64,000 nt of DNA from Corbicula japonica (GCA_038501625.1 JAZAYU010000263.1:496001-560000); one strand, 5' to 3'. Shown: positions 12,298 to 24,689, numbered from the stretch's first letter. Notes: generated by a model from the letters alone, not told the origin. Numbers and translations: made by a program.

Positions 12298-12430
12298 CCC
12301 TTGTAATTTAATTGGGGAAGAAATCTGCACTAACACGAAATATGTTGTTAATATTTTTATTCCGACGTTTCGATTTATAATCTTCATCAGGGAATAACAA
12401 GATCAATTGTTTTTTTTCCCTTGTAATTTA
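12298..12430 (-). mobile_element. 107-bp insertion with 13-bp target duplications and a hammerhead motif
   Basis: CCCTTGTAATTTA occurs at 12298-12310 and again at 12418-12430, enclosing 107 bp. Read on the minus strand the insert starts with seven A residues and carries a hammerhead ribozyme fold (12397-12357). Long target duplications and hammerhead motifs are known for Penelope-like elements; retrozymes also carry hammerheads. The insert is far too short to code, so it is a non-autonomous or severely truncated copy. It differs in sequence from the PLE-1 copies seen here. Confidence 0.75.
12357..12397 (-). ncRNA. Type I hammerhead ribozyme motif
   Basis: On the minus strand: stem I strand TTATTCC, core CTGATGA, one unpaired A, stem II GATT-ATA-AATC, core GAAAC, GTC cleavage triplet, then GGAATAA, which pairs fully with TTATTCC (7 bp). 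Stem III is reduced to the palindromic ACGT, as in the minimal hammerheads of Penelope-like elements, which are thought to act as dimers. Cleavage would fall after the C at 12364. All catalytic core positions are present; the extra A after the first core and the weak stem II are deviations. This is established by motif and pairing only. Confidence 0.75.
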
Positions 12431-13855
12431 CGCATTTTACATTTGAAATGAAAGCGGTCATTAAACGTAAACATAGTCTTTAGTCTTAGATTTGTAAAGT
12501 AGTATTAATTTTGTAAGTTTAACCCGTATCTTTCTTTAACCCCTTAATTTCTTGACCACAGTCAATACAAGTTTGCGATTAACAATATGTGTCTGTATAT
12601 TTAATCTCCAAAGTGTATTTCAGAATGTGTTAAAAAGTTATGAAAGGACATGTGACAATCAATGCGGAGCATAAGGTTTAGGATAATAGTGTATCAATAG
12701 TTTTGTCATCGAAGAATAAAAAATTGCTAAAACAAAAAATCTCATTATTTATTACCTCTTTGCACGTAGAAGGCGTTCACAATGACCAATAAAATCGGGT
12801 TTAACATCATGTCATTTAGGTCTCAAGTAACGCGATTTTTCACATTTACTAAGACAGACATCTCACAAAAAAATAATATTTTAGAATTTATAATTAATAC
12901 ATCCTTTAAAAAATAATTATTGCTAAATACTAAACAATGAATATCACAAAAGCTGGAAAGCGGAAACGCATTCAGATGTGTCATTATATTAATACCAAAC
13001 ATGATACGACTTTGCCCTATATAATTATGATGAATATGCATATATCTGTAGGTTAAAAACGCACAGTATAATGCAGTATTTTCTAACTTTGCATTAAGAT
13101 AAGAATACTATGATGTAAATGGTATTTTTATGAAACAACCTCGGAGTCCCCAAAACAATCGCTGCATTTAAATTTATAAGCAAGTTTCAATTTTACCATT
13201 AATATTTCAGCATAGCACCTTTGGGTCTATCTGCTTTGAAATTCTTTATTTGCTAATTTGTGATAGACATATCTGGTTTTATTTCCCTACTTATATGACA
13301 CGTGTTATATCATTTGATGTCGATTTCCGGGATCATTGCCAAAATGAAGAAATCAATAAAATAAAGTTTCTTATAATTGTAACTATACTTTTGTTAAATC
13401 TGTATAAGTGGCGTGAAACAGATTTGGATTGAATAGTTGAGAATTTTATCACTGAAAACAAAAGCCAACCCATCTTTGTTCTATGTACAAGGTTATTCCT
13501 TTATTAAAAGCAATATTTGTGCACCTGGTTTAAATGTATCAATTAATGATTATAAGAATTCTACCTAAAAAGGATCACCTTTTTGGACGGAAAGAAGATA
13601 TTCACATAAAACATATTAATACTTCATGATACACTTTAGCTGAAATAGTTCAATATTAATAATGCGTTCATTTACAATTTTGGTACGAATTGTGAAATCA
13701 GATAACATATTACTATAGAAGTGACGAAATCGCTAGGTTTTCCTGCCAATCTATTTAGCCAGTGAATTAATAAGTCAAGCGTTGAAAGAACCTTATTCTG
13801 TTAAAACATATTCCCCGTTCTTTATAAGTTTAAAGTTTCCAGATTTAGATGGCAA
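12431..13855. other. AT-rich DNA, no gene seen
   Basis: Only short AT-rich open frames without splice context are visible. Confidence 0.6.
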
Positions 13856-13859
13856 CATG

Positions 13860-14080
13860 ATATACTGCAGCGCTCTGTATGATTAGTGATTTATCCATCT
13901 GCTTTTGATAACTGTGCCAACGGTGGCAGGGGTTAGCGAGCTCTTAAAGTTTTTTTTTAGGAAGATATTGTAAAAGAACGTTAAAGTTCAGTCTTTTCCT
14001 TTTTTCCTGCCATCGTATTCTTGCTGATTTGTCTCCAAGCGTTCAAGTGTTAGTAAATTCATTGAATACCCAGCGTTTTT
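13860..14080 (+). pseudogene. Old PLE-1 fragment: end of the reverse transcriptase frame and 3' region
   Basis: From CAGCGCTCTG through GGTGGCAGGGGTTAGCGAG to CATCGTATTCTTGCTG, this follows base by base, with many differences, the last 30 or so codons and the 3' region of the PLE-1 copies at 51.6 kb (plus) and 56.7 kb (minus). Frames are disrupted. Confidence 0.65.
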
Positions 14081-14589
14081 GCTTTTCTTTAATTGAATGT
14101 GGATTGAAATCGATAATTTTAAATATCCTTTCCTCTCTACTGAAATGTATATGGGAATGCTGTTTGCTTCTAAGTGTGATGACAATTACTTATAAAATAA
14201 TTCATTTTTGAACGTCGTTGAATATTTAAATGAACGTAATATTTGCGTAGCAGGTAAATCATTTAAACATGGGTATTGTTACAACAATTTGCCAACTGCT
14301 ACAAAATGGCACAATGATCTCTAACAGTGTTAAAGAAATAAAAACTAACACTAAACAAAGGTTTCCAAGTTCACCAACATTTTGCTACTGGTTAATCCAT
14401 GGAGATAACACTTAGTCTATCGGGTTACCTTTACCTTTACTACTTTTTTCGGAAATAGCTCAAACTACCTTTCTACATTTTGGCTGTGTGGTGTGACTGT
14501 GCCAACATGTTTTGCAACAGACAAATTCACGGCGAAAATCCAATCGGTAACCCCAACTTTTAGCTAACTACTGCGTTTTTAATCGATCA

Positions 14590-14672
14590 AATAATTAACT
14601 ATTGCTCTAATTTCTTCTCTACGTGTTGGTTGTGTAAGGAGAGTGTGTTTCCTGAATGTGGCTATTCTTGAG
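14590..14672 (+). repeat. PLE-1 3' terminus (degenerate)
   Basis: CTCTACGTGTTGG, then CCTGAATGTGGCTATTC and GAGATGCAC, parallels the shared 3' end of the family (GTGGGGAGGCTG, GAATGTGGCGATTCC, GATATGCAT). It may be the end of the fragment at 13.86 kb after intervening change. Confidence 0.5.
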
Positions 14673-14726
14673 ATGCACTTGTTAACCCTGATTTTGTAAC
14701 AAGGTGAACGTGTAAAGATTATGAGG

Positions 14727-14822
14727 GCAGACATGCAATCTCTACAGGAATTACACCTGGTTATCCAAGTCTCGGCAGACATGAGATCTCTACAGGGATT
14801 ACACCTGGTTATCCAAGTCTCG
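14727..14822. repeat. 48-bp tandem duplication
   Basis: Two adjacent units begin GCAGACATG and contain ATCTCTACAGG and TACACCTGGTTATCCAAG, with only a few differences. Confidence 0.9.
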
Positions 14823-14824
14823 CA

Positions 14825-16915
14825 GCTTCTTTTGATTATGAAATTGTTTGAAATGCAAAGATTAGTAATTAATACAGGCAAGATAATGAAGCGTTTCTGG
14901 TTTATATGGCGGCGCTTATCAGTAGTATAGAAAGTTCTCTACAAAACGAAGCAGATATCAGATATATTACCCGCTTTTCTTGCTGATTAACTAAGCGATT
15001 TTTCTCGCCTTAATCATATGTAATTTACGCGAGTTTCTTCTACGTTTCAAACGTTGCGTTAAAAACCATGCTGCTGTTTCCAGGCGAATAAAATTTAAAA
15101 ATAAAAATATATGGCCACATTTAAACAGACAGACATACACACAGACAGATAGACATAATAATTGTATTTATAACTTGTCATAAATGACTGCATGTTATTA
15201 ACTATTAATTATTTAAGAAAAGAAAATTTGATCTGATTTAAAGCAAACTTCTTTTTGCTAAATGTTGTGTGCATTCCATTGTTCTGACAACGATCTCATG
15301 TAAACCTTCAAATTGAATATCATCTTTTAAATATCCACTATTAATTTTTGCTTTTGTCCGATTTACAACGTACTGTTTACCATTCCTTTTAAGTTTCAAT
15401 AAGCAAAACACGCATTATCAAAATGCACATAGATAAAAGTTTCATCTCATTTGACGTGTGACTTGTTTGTTTTGCTTCCATTCTAAACATTTAAAATCAT
15501 GTTGTTACATTGAGGGACCGGGTTTGCACGTTTTCTGCAAAAATCATTGCAAAATTAACATTTAATTACGAATTGATTACTCTCAAAATGACTTTTAGTA
15601 GTAGTATGCTTGATCTTTTTGTGGTAACCAGTTAATCTAAGTTATTTCGAAATACCCGGCACGCATAATAATATGCTGGAAGAATGAACTGTGTTTCTAT
15701 AATACTGAATCCGATGATCATGAGCTTACCTGTTATTGTAATTCGCTGTTTTTGTTATTAAACTTAAATTCAGTGGATGAACCTAGAGATCATTTTTTTG
15801 CGTGACAAGACATGATATTTACGAAGGCGGAATACCCCACGGATGGTCATTAGCATTGTGTTCGAAGGACATTACATTTCCAATAGATTATAGTAATGGA
15901 TTTCTCCTAACGAGAAGAGGGATTAAGCTCTGTAGTGCATGTGCCCTCATTGCATTATAGTTTTTAGCTCAATACGCCAAAATAATTCGATTCTATTATC
16001 TCTTGAGATAGAAATGATCTACAGGTTCGACATTATCATTCTCTTAGTGGAAGAACTAGAAAAATGTACGTGTATGATTAAAACAAGTCATAAGTTTCTA
16101 CATCTTCTACGTAGATTATCACAAGAGTTTGTATCGCGAAGTATTTCCATTTAAAAAGTAACATTTTAATTTGAGTTTAAGAAGATATTACTCAAAATTT
16201 AAGACTGCAAGCGTCATTAAATTAGAAAATTTATCGCCATGATTGGTGCGAAATGTTACAATGAAACGAAACCAATTACAAGTAATGACAAAAATCAGAA
16301 ATTTACAACAGAAATCATTTAAGGGGGCACTAACATTGCAAATGGCGACAACTGGCTACAATGTCAAATATGAATTTTGGGGAAATACTCATTGCCTCCT
16401 AGAGTAAAGTGAAGACAAATATATTTATTTAAGAAATGAACTAGTGTTTGCAAGCTCTGTTTAGTCTTATTAATGTTCTACTAACTAACCTTTTACATGA
16501 GAACTCTGAAAATCATGAACAATTTTCCAAAAATAACTCATATCTGAAATAAGTATACGCTTGTCTACAATCATTAGTGCCATTTCGTCAAAATAATGTT
16601 AGGGTTTTCAAGAAATTCAAGACAAACTTATTTCCGGGTCTACTTTCGGTTTGAAGCTCAAAACATGTTGATGTACTACTTAACATTTCTGACATTATTT
16701 GACAGATGACCTCAAAATTTTGTAAATAAGTGTTTACGCGATATCTGTATCATTTTTCTAGACGTTTTAAACTGCTATTCTAGAGTTCTTGTGCAAACGG
16801 TATTTCCTTTTCGTGTGTTTCTGTTCTGTGTAAATAAAGCATTTTATTTCAAACAACTTGAGCATCCAAACTTAAATAAAGTCGCATGATACTATATTTC
16901 TTTACTTTCAATGGT
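14825..16915. other. AT-rich DNA, no gene seen
   Basis: Includes a short ACAGACA-type simple run near 15126-15155. The 71-aa open frame at 15939-16154 has no supporting context. Confidence 0.55.
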
Positions 16916-16922
16916 CTACCAG

Positions 16923-16994
16923 TGGGAATTCAAGTTGAGTTTTGAAAAGGAACATCACAATGATTTTCCCATGAAACCGAAATTAGACCAAGAA
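16923..16994 (+). CDS. Candidate internal exon, 24 codons, unrecognised
   Basis: A pyrimidine-rich acceptor (TTTACTTTC...CTACCAG) precedes a 72-nt open frame (starting WEFKLSFEKEHH, ending KLDQE), and a perfect GTAAGT donor follows at 16995. Both boundaries are phase 0, the same as the stronger exon candidate at 21323-21487, so the two could be consecutive exons separated by the 18.6-20.2 kb inverted repeat. The peptide is charged and soluble. I do not recognise it. The segment is short, so chance openness is possible. Confidence 0.38.
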
Positions 16995-17189
16995 GTAAGT
17001 TTTTCATGAATTTCAGAGTTCTAATGCGAACGGGTTTTCTTTTGGATTAGTATGTGCTTAGTGATTAGAACGTGAATTAGACTAAACTGAGCTTGCAAAC
17101 ATAAGTTCATCCTTAGATAAATACAATTTATTTATTTTCCCCCAAATTCTTTTTTTTTTACATTTTAGGCAGTTTTCGCCATTTGCAAT

Positions 17190-17368
17190 GTTTGTGAAAC
17201 ATTATCTACCTTCCAAGGCGGTAACCCCTCGGGTTCTCATTTTTGTTAATTGTTAGTGGTGTCTCTTTTAAAACTGATAATTTTATTAACCATGCTCTCT
17301 CCCTCTCTTCTTCTTGACTGTTTTTCTGAATGTGGCGATTCCTGATATGCATATTTCACATTTTTACA
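17190..17368 (+). repeat. PLE-1 3'-end copy, 5' truncated
   Basis: It matches the 51.9-52.2 kb copy from TTCCAAGGCGGTAACCCC through the CT-rich stretch (CTCTCTCCCTCTC) to GCGATTCCTGATATGCATAT, the common 3' terminus of the family. Confidence 0.8.
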
Positions 17369-17999
17369 TATATTACTTTTACCAACTGTTTGCACAGTAA
17401 ATCCTTATTTAAACTGTTTATACTATCATCATTTTTCTTCAAACGTTTCACCACAGAAAATCACACGTTTAATCTTTAACGGCGGATACATGTGTATTTA
17501 CAGTAACAGATACTTAAAATTATTCAACCGTCTACCATTGATTTAATTACAACAACCTCACAATTTTTATTAATCATGATATCGACACATACAGTTTGCA
17601 GACAATTTTTCTTTGTTACGATACTGCTAACATTAACAAGGTTGTACTAAAACGCGTTGTTATAGCTTTTGTCGATGTTTAAACACTATATGACCCCGCG
17701 GTGAGTTAACTAGCTTGTCCGAAGACCTTCATCAGAGGTTAACGTTGTAATCAGCCATATTGCTTTCTGATGGCATACGCCGACGTGAACAGTTCTCTCG
17801 GAAAAAAGCCAGCAAGAAACTAACTTAACCTTTAATTAAGTAGCTTAATGTTTTAAAATAATAGCAAGGTTCGGCAATGTACATGTATGATCAACATTAG
17901 ACATTGTTTAATTTGTTCTTCTGAAATTGTAAAATATCATTCGAACCCATAGGAAGTGTGATTATTATCAACTATGAACATTTAGTTATATATTTTATG

Positions 18000-18165
18000 G
18001 CAAATCCATGCTTTTTTCCGGGGACTATACGCCGATGATTTTATGGAATAAAATGAATCTGAAAATACCGCAAGTCAATTTTCACCGTTAACGTAAGTAC
18101 AGCTATTTGTGAAAATATCGAGTTTTACTGAAACCGGGGCTAGGGCTTCTAATTTCCATTTTCAT
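18000..18165 (+). repeat. REP-B fragment
   Basis: GGGGACTATACGCCG, AATCTGAAAATACC and ACCGGGGCTAGGG occur in the same order as in the 48.8-49.0 kb part of REP-B. Confidence 0.6.
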
Positions 18166-18274
18166 TAAATGTTATATAAACAATCAGCAAAACAAAAAAA
18201 TCCCGAGGAGGTATATTTATTTGACTTATTTAATTTTTAATTTTATTATATGTCTTCAATGAAACTGTGTGCCA

Positions 18275-18490
18275 AACAAGGTGGAACATGCATATCAGGA
18301 ATCGCCACATTCAGAAAAACAGCCTCCCCACGCAGTCAAGAAGAAGAGAGAGGGAGAGAGCATGGTTAATAAAATGATCAGTTTCAAAAATGAGAACCCG
18401 AGGCGTTACGGCCTTGGAACGGTCAGTGGCAAATCAAATTACCACTGGGGGGTTTAAACCAGGTTCTAGGGTGCAGTAACCTCACACTGC
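18275..18490 (-). repeat. PLE-1 3'-end copy, 5' truncated
   Basis: In plus orientation it runs ATGCATATCAGGAATCGCC, CAGCCTCCCCACGCAG, CTTGGAACGGTCAGTGGC, GGTTTAAACCAGGTTCTAGG. This is the family 3' end read in reverse. The short open frame crossing it is repeat-derived. Confidence 0.85.
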
Positions 18491-18592
18491 TTTATTCAGA
18501 AAATTTCATAAAAATTACATTACTACACCAAAGTTCTAACTACCCCGATCATATATCTTTTTAATTTCTTTGCGTTGATTCGGGCTATATTT

Positions 18593-20242
18593 ATGGAAAG
18601 CCAGAGCTGTCTTATATTGTTGTTTTCGAATTTATTCAACCGCTTTGGTATTATATCAGTTCATTTCTATAATATATAAAACCAAAACATGTATTAATTG
18701 AACCAAAACTCATTATATTAATTTACACGTACAATATATTATACGGACTCGTCGATATATGAAACCAATATACCTTTATATAGATTCAGTCTTGCTTTGT
18801 TTGTATCGGAAACTGTATTGAATGAAACCAGTATGTTCAAATATGAATTCACATTTTAATATATATAACCAACTGCCTTTGTATACGGCCAACTTGCGCA
18901 TATATAAATATATTTTTGAATTGTATTTAACGAATGTGTTAATATTTAAAACCGAATTAGACATACATAAATCCAACTGTCCTTATGTGGAATGAGAGTA
19001 TCATTATATTATATCATTTTCACGATATATGAGAGTAACTGTTCATATATAAAACCGAAGAAGAAATATATATATTCGCTTCGTCCTTGTATGAAATCGA
19101 GTAATACTTATATTATTTCGATTCATCATTCGTTGAACCAACCATTCAAATGTGTAACCAATATTCGCTTCGTCCTTGTATGAAATCGAGTAATACTTAT
19201 ATTATTTCGATTCATCATTCGTTGAACCAACCATTCAAATGTGTAACCAATGTTGCAATATATCAGTTCATATTGACATTGTATTTAATGACTGCATCTT
19301 TTTATCAAACCAAAGTAGACATATATGTATCCATCTGTCCTTGTGTGTAACGAGTGTAGCATTATATGATATCATTTTGACAATATATGAAAGTAAACTG
19401 TTCATATATAAAACTGAATAAGAAATATATATGTTCGGTTTGATATACGATAAGAGCAGCTATCATTATACTTAACCGAAATGCATTGCTTTTATTTCAT
19501 TTAACATTATATTAACTGAAAACGTTCTTATATTAAACGTAAGATCAATGTATGGATACAATAATTCTTTATATATATCCGTTTCGACAATGTGTCGTAC
19601 CGTTCTTCGTTATATGAAACCGGCTTGTCATTATATTGACGAGACTATTCGTTGGGAGATGCATTTTACTTCGACACCGGCTAGGCATGCAGAAGACGCC
19701 ATGCACTGATAAATCAGAACAATATAAGCATAACGTTATTTCATACAATTACAAAACGAACATATATATTTCTTATTCGGTTTTATATATGAACAGTTTA
19801 CTTTCATATATCGTGAAAATGATATAATATAATGCTACTCTCGTTCCCCATAAGGACAGTTGGATTTATGTATGTCTAATTCGGTTTTAAATATTAACAC
19901 ATTCGTTAAATACAATTCAAAAATATATTTATATATGCGCAAGTTGGTTCTATACAAAGGCAGTTTGTTGTATATATTAAAATGTGAATTCATATTTGAA
20001 CATACTGGTTTCATTCAATACAGTTTCCAATACAAACATAGCAAGGCTGAATCTACATAAGGTATATTGGTTTCATATATCGACGAGTCCGTATAATATA
20101 TTGTACGCGTGGATTAATATAATGAGTATTGGTTCAAAAAATGCATGTTTCGGTTTTATATATTATAGAAATGAACTAATATAATACCAAAGCGGTTGAA
20201 TACATTCGAAAACAACAATATAAGACAGCTCTGGCTTTCCAT
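18593..20242. repeat. 1.65-kb inverted repeat
   Basis: The left arm (18593-19079) and right arm (19757-20242) are reverse complements with modest divergence: 66-codon frames in the two arms differ at about eight residues. The outer ends read ATGGAAAGCCAGAGCTG and its complement. ATATTT flanks both sides (18587-18592, 20243-20248) and may be a target duplication, though this is weak in AT-rich DNA. The spacer contains an 89-bp tandem duplication and a direct repeat of the inner arm (about 19340-19437). The sequence is built from loosely periodic ATATA-AACC motifs. No transposase frame is present, so it is a foldback-type element or a local inverted duplication. Confidence 0.85.
19076..19252. 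repeat. 89-bp tandem duplication
   Basis: Two essentially identical units (CGTCCTTGTATGAAATCGAG at 19082 and again at 19171) lie in the spacer of the 18.6-20.2 kb inverted repeat. Confidence 0.9.
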
Positions 20243-20249
20243 ATATTTT

Positions 20250-21315
20250 CTTCAAACTTGTTTGTCGCCACTTGACTAATGTCCGTGTTTTTTATTAACT
20301 TTTTTATCATTTCATCTTGTTTTTTTATAATTGAGTATAAGAAACAAAGCATTTTTTCAGTTTGAAAAACTGAAGTCAAGAGGAATCTTCTTCATATATT
20401 TAGCTGTAAACCACTTATTAGTTTTTGTTCTTTTTATGTACCCGATCGGTGACTTAAAAAGCAATAAAGACAAATGATAAAACAATTTGGCTTCGTTTTC
20501 GGTGAAAAAAATATCATATTATTAAATATATATATATAATGCAGACTCAAAAATTTGGTGTTATTTAGATGATACCTAGCGAACTTTGAGTAAAATATTT
20601 CGGCTGACGATTTATAACTCTCTAAAATTTATTGAAACGTATGTGCGATAGATGATAAGAGTTACTTTTTCATCAAGAAAAGTTAGATCATCAAGGACAA
20701 TGTGCTACGTTATAAGATTATTGTTTCCCTGTAAATCTTTGAGTCGTCAGGCGCTTAAAGCAATAAGTTTGCTGCAACGATAAAGAAAATAAGTTGATAA
20801 GTAGATTAAACCCAGACATGTTTTATAATCTGAGAACATTATGCTGTCAGAATATAGCCAGCAGACATGTTATCCTCTCTATTTAGGCATGTTAACTTGC
20901 TGTTTCTTATATTGATACTCATAAAGCAGTGACTGTCTGACAATACATAATTAAATACCAGACCGAGGCTTTTCATCCTTGGATATCCAGACTATGATTC
21001 AGTTTTCATTATTTCTTTAATAATTATTAAAAGGTAAATATTCATATTCATTGAGGCCACAACCAACATTACATCCTCGCCACAAAACTTATTAGTAAGA
21101 AAGCGACATCATACATGTACAAATATAATACAACCATTTAAAAGTAAGACATTATTAAACTAAACAATAATCGAAATAAAAAACTGGTTACCATCTTGGT
21201 GCGGTCGATGGCAGAACTTTAAAATCAAATATCAAGGATGTAATATCTTCGTTATCTTTATTAAGCTAGAAAGATTGACACTAGTTTTTAAAGTTTAATT
21301 CATTTTTTCTGATTT
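20250..21315. other. AT-rich DNA, no gene seen
   Basis: Contains a short TA run near 20528-20540. It is probably intron sequence if the exon at 21.3 kb is real. Confidence 0.5.
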
Positions 21316-21322
21316 ATCACAG

Positions 21323-21487
21323 GATGACGTAAGCATTGACATTCTGTTCAACGTCCTAGAAAAGCTGATTAGACTTGTAATGCTTTCTTTGCAAAATATG
21401 GTAAATGAGAAAGAGAAGCCGTACGAAATGGACTTGTACGAAGTCAACTTTTCTTTTGCGAGCAGGATGAACGGATCGGAATTCTTG
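21323..21487 (+). CDS. Candidate internal exon, 55 codons, unrecognised host protein
   Basis: The acceptor TGATTTATCACAG is followed by 165 nt open in one frame and by GTAAAT at 21488. The exon starts and ends in phase 0. Base composition and codon use differ visibly from the surrounding AT-rich DNA. The peptide begins DDVSIDILFNVLEKLIRLVM, an amphipathic helix-like stretch, continues through NEKEKPYEMDLYEV, and ends FASRMNGSEFL. There are no Cys/His metal motifs and no membrane segment. I do not recognise the family. It is the best single host-exon candidate in the window and is compatible in phase with the segment at 16923-16994. Confidence 0.55.
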
Positions 21488-21489
21488 GT

Positions 21490-21602
21490 AAATATTCTTA
21501 TTTATAAAAGAAGTGGACACGCTATGTTCAATCTTTTCTTACACTACCAGTAAAATGTGAAGGCGGAATGAGTTATAAAAATGATTGTTTGCTTGAATAA
21601 TA

Positions 21603-21640
<38 letters not shown>

Positions 21641-24130
21641 CGTCATCACTTTCATTAGGGTGACTGTTGTTCAATGATAGACACGAGGTAACATAATCAT
21701 TAATTGCTTTTTTGATTGTTTTACATTTTAGAAAGTATTCGCATGTTTGCATTAATACAATAATCACAACCATCATAAAAATACGAAAACAATTAAGGTA
21801 CGTTTTTTGTTATGATGAAGAACCGAATAATTCGTATTATAGCATATAAAAGGCAGTTACGGAACACAATACTTAACTCCAAATCGTATGATAATTGTAT
21901 ACACTCCATGTTTCACTATAAAAACAGATCATGCAGATGTCAATTTGTGAAATTGAATTAAGATAAAATGGTTGAAAATTTTGTTTGGATATTAACAACA
22001 GTAATACAGCGTAGGGCATTGGACTTGTAATGAAGGTCTTGTGAATTAATTCTTATTCTAACATTGAAATGCGTCACAAACACGTTTAATGGCATGATGT
22101 ACACCAGAATAAAACAGAAACAACAGAAACAACAACAACAAAACAACAACAACAACATAAAAGACAATTGCACTTCAAATTATTTAGGAAGGAAGGGAGA
22201 AGACCCTAGACTGGTTATACTTATGAATGTTGAGGGTAAATTACATGTGCTGGCAACTGCGTTTAACAAATGTTCTATTATTGGTAATATTTTTTATTCT
22301 TTTTTTTTCTAACAGCATGTGCGATTTTGTTTGAAAAAGGCATTTAAATCTGTGTTATCTGAGATTTATAGATTATCAAATACATCTTTATTCATCTTAT
22401 GTCGTATTAAGTACAATTGTAAGCAATCCCAAATGTTGACACTACGATTCGAGTTTTGTCTTACTCGTTAAAATGTTTTACAGTCATATTCACGATGTAA
22501 AATAAAGTTATAGTCAAATTAAGTTTCAAACTAACTTGAATATGGAATGTTGGACAGTATCAAATATATTGTGTCCATTTCGGTGACAAAATTTTCTTCG
22601 TTCTTTCTGTAAATGTTAAAAGAACTGATCCCTTGAGCGTTTGAATCCATTTTTGCTGGTTAAACAATGAACATACTAAATATATAATGAAATGTCATAC
22701 TACCTTTTCATACCCAGAATCACGAGTGATTTTAAAACAAGACAAATTATACTTAAAAACATATATACTTTTAATGGAACATAACTTATTTCCGTCTTAA
22801 GTCATTCATTTTATAATACAATGAGAAACTCTCTTTTATAATTTCTGACAAAGGGTAAGATAAAAAATTATTGCAAAGAAGAAAAGAAATACGTTTCTCA
22901 CTTGGCTTGCTTTCGATTATATATCAGGTACAAACAGGAAAACAGATCTAACATGACAAACAAAATTACTTGGCTTATTACGGATGCAAAAGTTTGCTGT
23001 CATCTAACTAAAAGATATAGAGGATATTTGTTTTTACCAGTGTAAGATAGAAATATATTTCACCGAGTGAGCTCCGGAATTCGTATTTCCACGAGTGGCA
23101 AAGCCATTCGTGAAAATAAATGACGTCAAATATACAAATTTGAGCCCGTTTTTTAACCCTTAGTCTGCCAGCGGGCCACTTTTTGGCCCAAGAAGGTTCC
23201 TCAAATTTGCCAGACGGCCACTTTAGTGGCCCGAATAGATACAAATTTCTGATTGATTTAGCACATTTAAATTGTAGATAAGGTCATAGGAGTTGCTTTA
23301 TAGCAAAAAATAATAGTTGTTATTTCAACATTTTGATGACGTCATTTACGTCGCGTTACCGTTGACGTTATATTTCGCGCCATTTATCGTTCAAATTAGC
23401 TTGATAGGCCGCACGGAGTCCACTTGAAATTAGTCTTAATTGAAGATTTCTACAACATAACTGAGCAAATGTTAGCCATCAGCATATATGTTTGGCTAAT
23501 ATTTGAAATCTTATATACATGTTGCAAAGAAATCTGAATCGCTCTCCTCCCTATATGTACGTCTACAGTTAACAAAATTCCAGTCAAGCGGTACGTAATC
23601 ATGCAACGCTTGCTCTTTTTAATCTTTGATAAAATTATTTATTTTTTAGATAAGTCGCAACTATAGTGCATGGGATGTAATACATATATGTTAATTTAAC
23701 ATGTTGCACGACTATTACGAGTAAATGCATTTTCGTGATTACATCAAAATCGTCACAGTATCCGTGACACTAGTTTTTGTCAGAAGAGTGAACGACGTAT
23801 TCTAACATTAAACGCAAATTTCCTGCGACAATCACCAGGCAGTCCCGTATGTCTTGTACCGGGCTGAATAAAATTGCTGTTCCAACCTATAGCGCTATTT
23901 AATTTACCAACATATGTCCCGTAAAAAAATACCGTAAAGATGTATTTCTTTTACATTGTTATATTTGCTATGCAAAAGGGACATATTACATAGGATAAGT
24001 AAGAAATGTTTACTTCGGAAGCGGATAAGTCTTAAAATGTTTAAAACAGACACACGTATGAAAAAAAAAACGGAAAGAAATAATATAAAACTCATCACGC
24101 ACTGTTTTAATCATACTGATTTAATATTAT
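21490..24130. other. AT-rich DNA with simple repeats, no gene seen
   Basis: Holds an ATTG microsatellite (21604-21639), CAA-rich runs at 22113-22157, and two short GGCC hairpins at 23165-23235. No exon is supported. Confidence 0.5.
21604..21639. repeat. (ATTG)n microsatellite
   Basis: Nine tandem ATTG units. Confidence 0.97.
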
Positions 24131-24138
24131 ATTGTGTA

Positions 24139-24316
24139 CAGTTGAACCTGCCTTAGCAGCCACCTGCATTCAGCAACCACCTGCCTCAAATAGCTAGTTT
24201 GAATTATGTCCAAGAAGGACATTTAGTTATTATTTTGACTTGTCTTAAGCAGCCACCTGTAGTAAGCAGCTTTTTTGTGACTCCCTTTGGGTGACTGTTT
24301 AACACAGGTTTTACTG
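24139..24316. mobile_element. TA-flanked MITE (CAGTTGAACCTG ends)
   Basis: The ends CAGTTGAACCTG and CAGGTTTTACTG are imperfect inverted repeats, flanked by TA. Inside are repeats of the AGCAGCCACCTG type. The layout fits a Tc1/mariner-type MITE of the kind common in marine invertebrates. Confidence 0.65.
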
Positions 24317-24689
24317 TATACACTTATTATTCAGTCTGTTACATTCAGCCGTTTGAGTTGTCCGTGGACCAGCTCAACGTTAGTAAAAGATTAATGAATT
24401 TGTTTATACTTTATAACTATTAGAAACAGGTCAACACATTTATAATTTGCGCTATGTTCTTATATGTCATTGTGAATGTGCTGCGAGATCTTATTATTCT
24501 TATAAAACGGGTTACAAATACAAAATATTCGATTTTTTGCGCCTTAACTGTTTTTCGCCTTTACGGTATTTTGAAATAAATACCCGTTTATAAATCAACC
24601 TGGTGTTATTTTTAAATTTTTCATAAAGGGAACTATTGACTACAAACCTGCTGGATTTAACAAACAAGAAAAAAAATATAGTGACTGTC

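Noticed and set aside
17706..17745. Second hammerhead-like string: CTGATGA with a GGTC-TTCG-GAC hairpin and GTTAAC arms (minus strand)
   Set aside because: The GAAAC core is absent (CAAGC is found instead), so the catalytic fold cannot form as written.
19076..19252. CRISPR-like or satellite array
   Set aside because: Only two units, no spacers of uniform size, and a eukaryotic context.
22064..22312. 82-codon frame with a KQQKQQQQNNNN run
   Set aside because: The run is translated CAA/AAC simple repeat and nothing else supports a gene.
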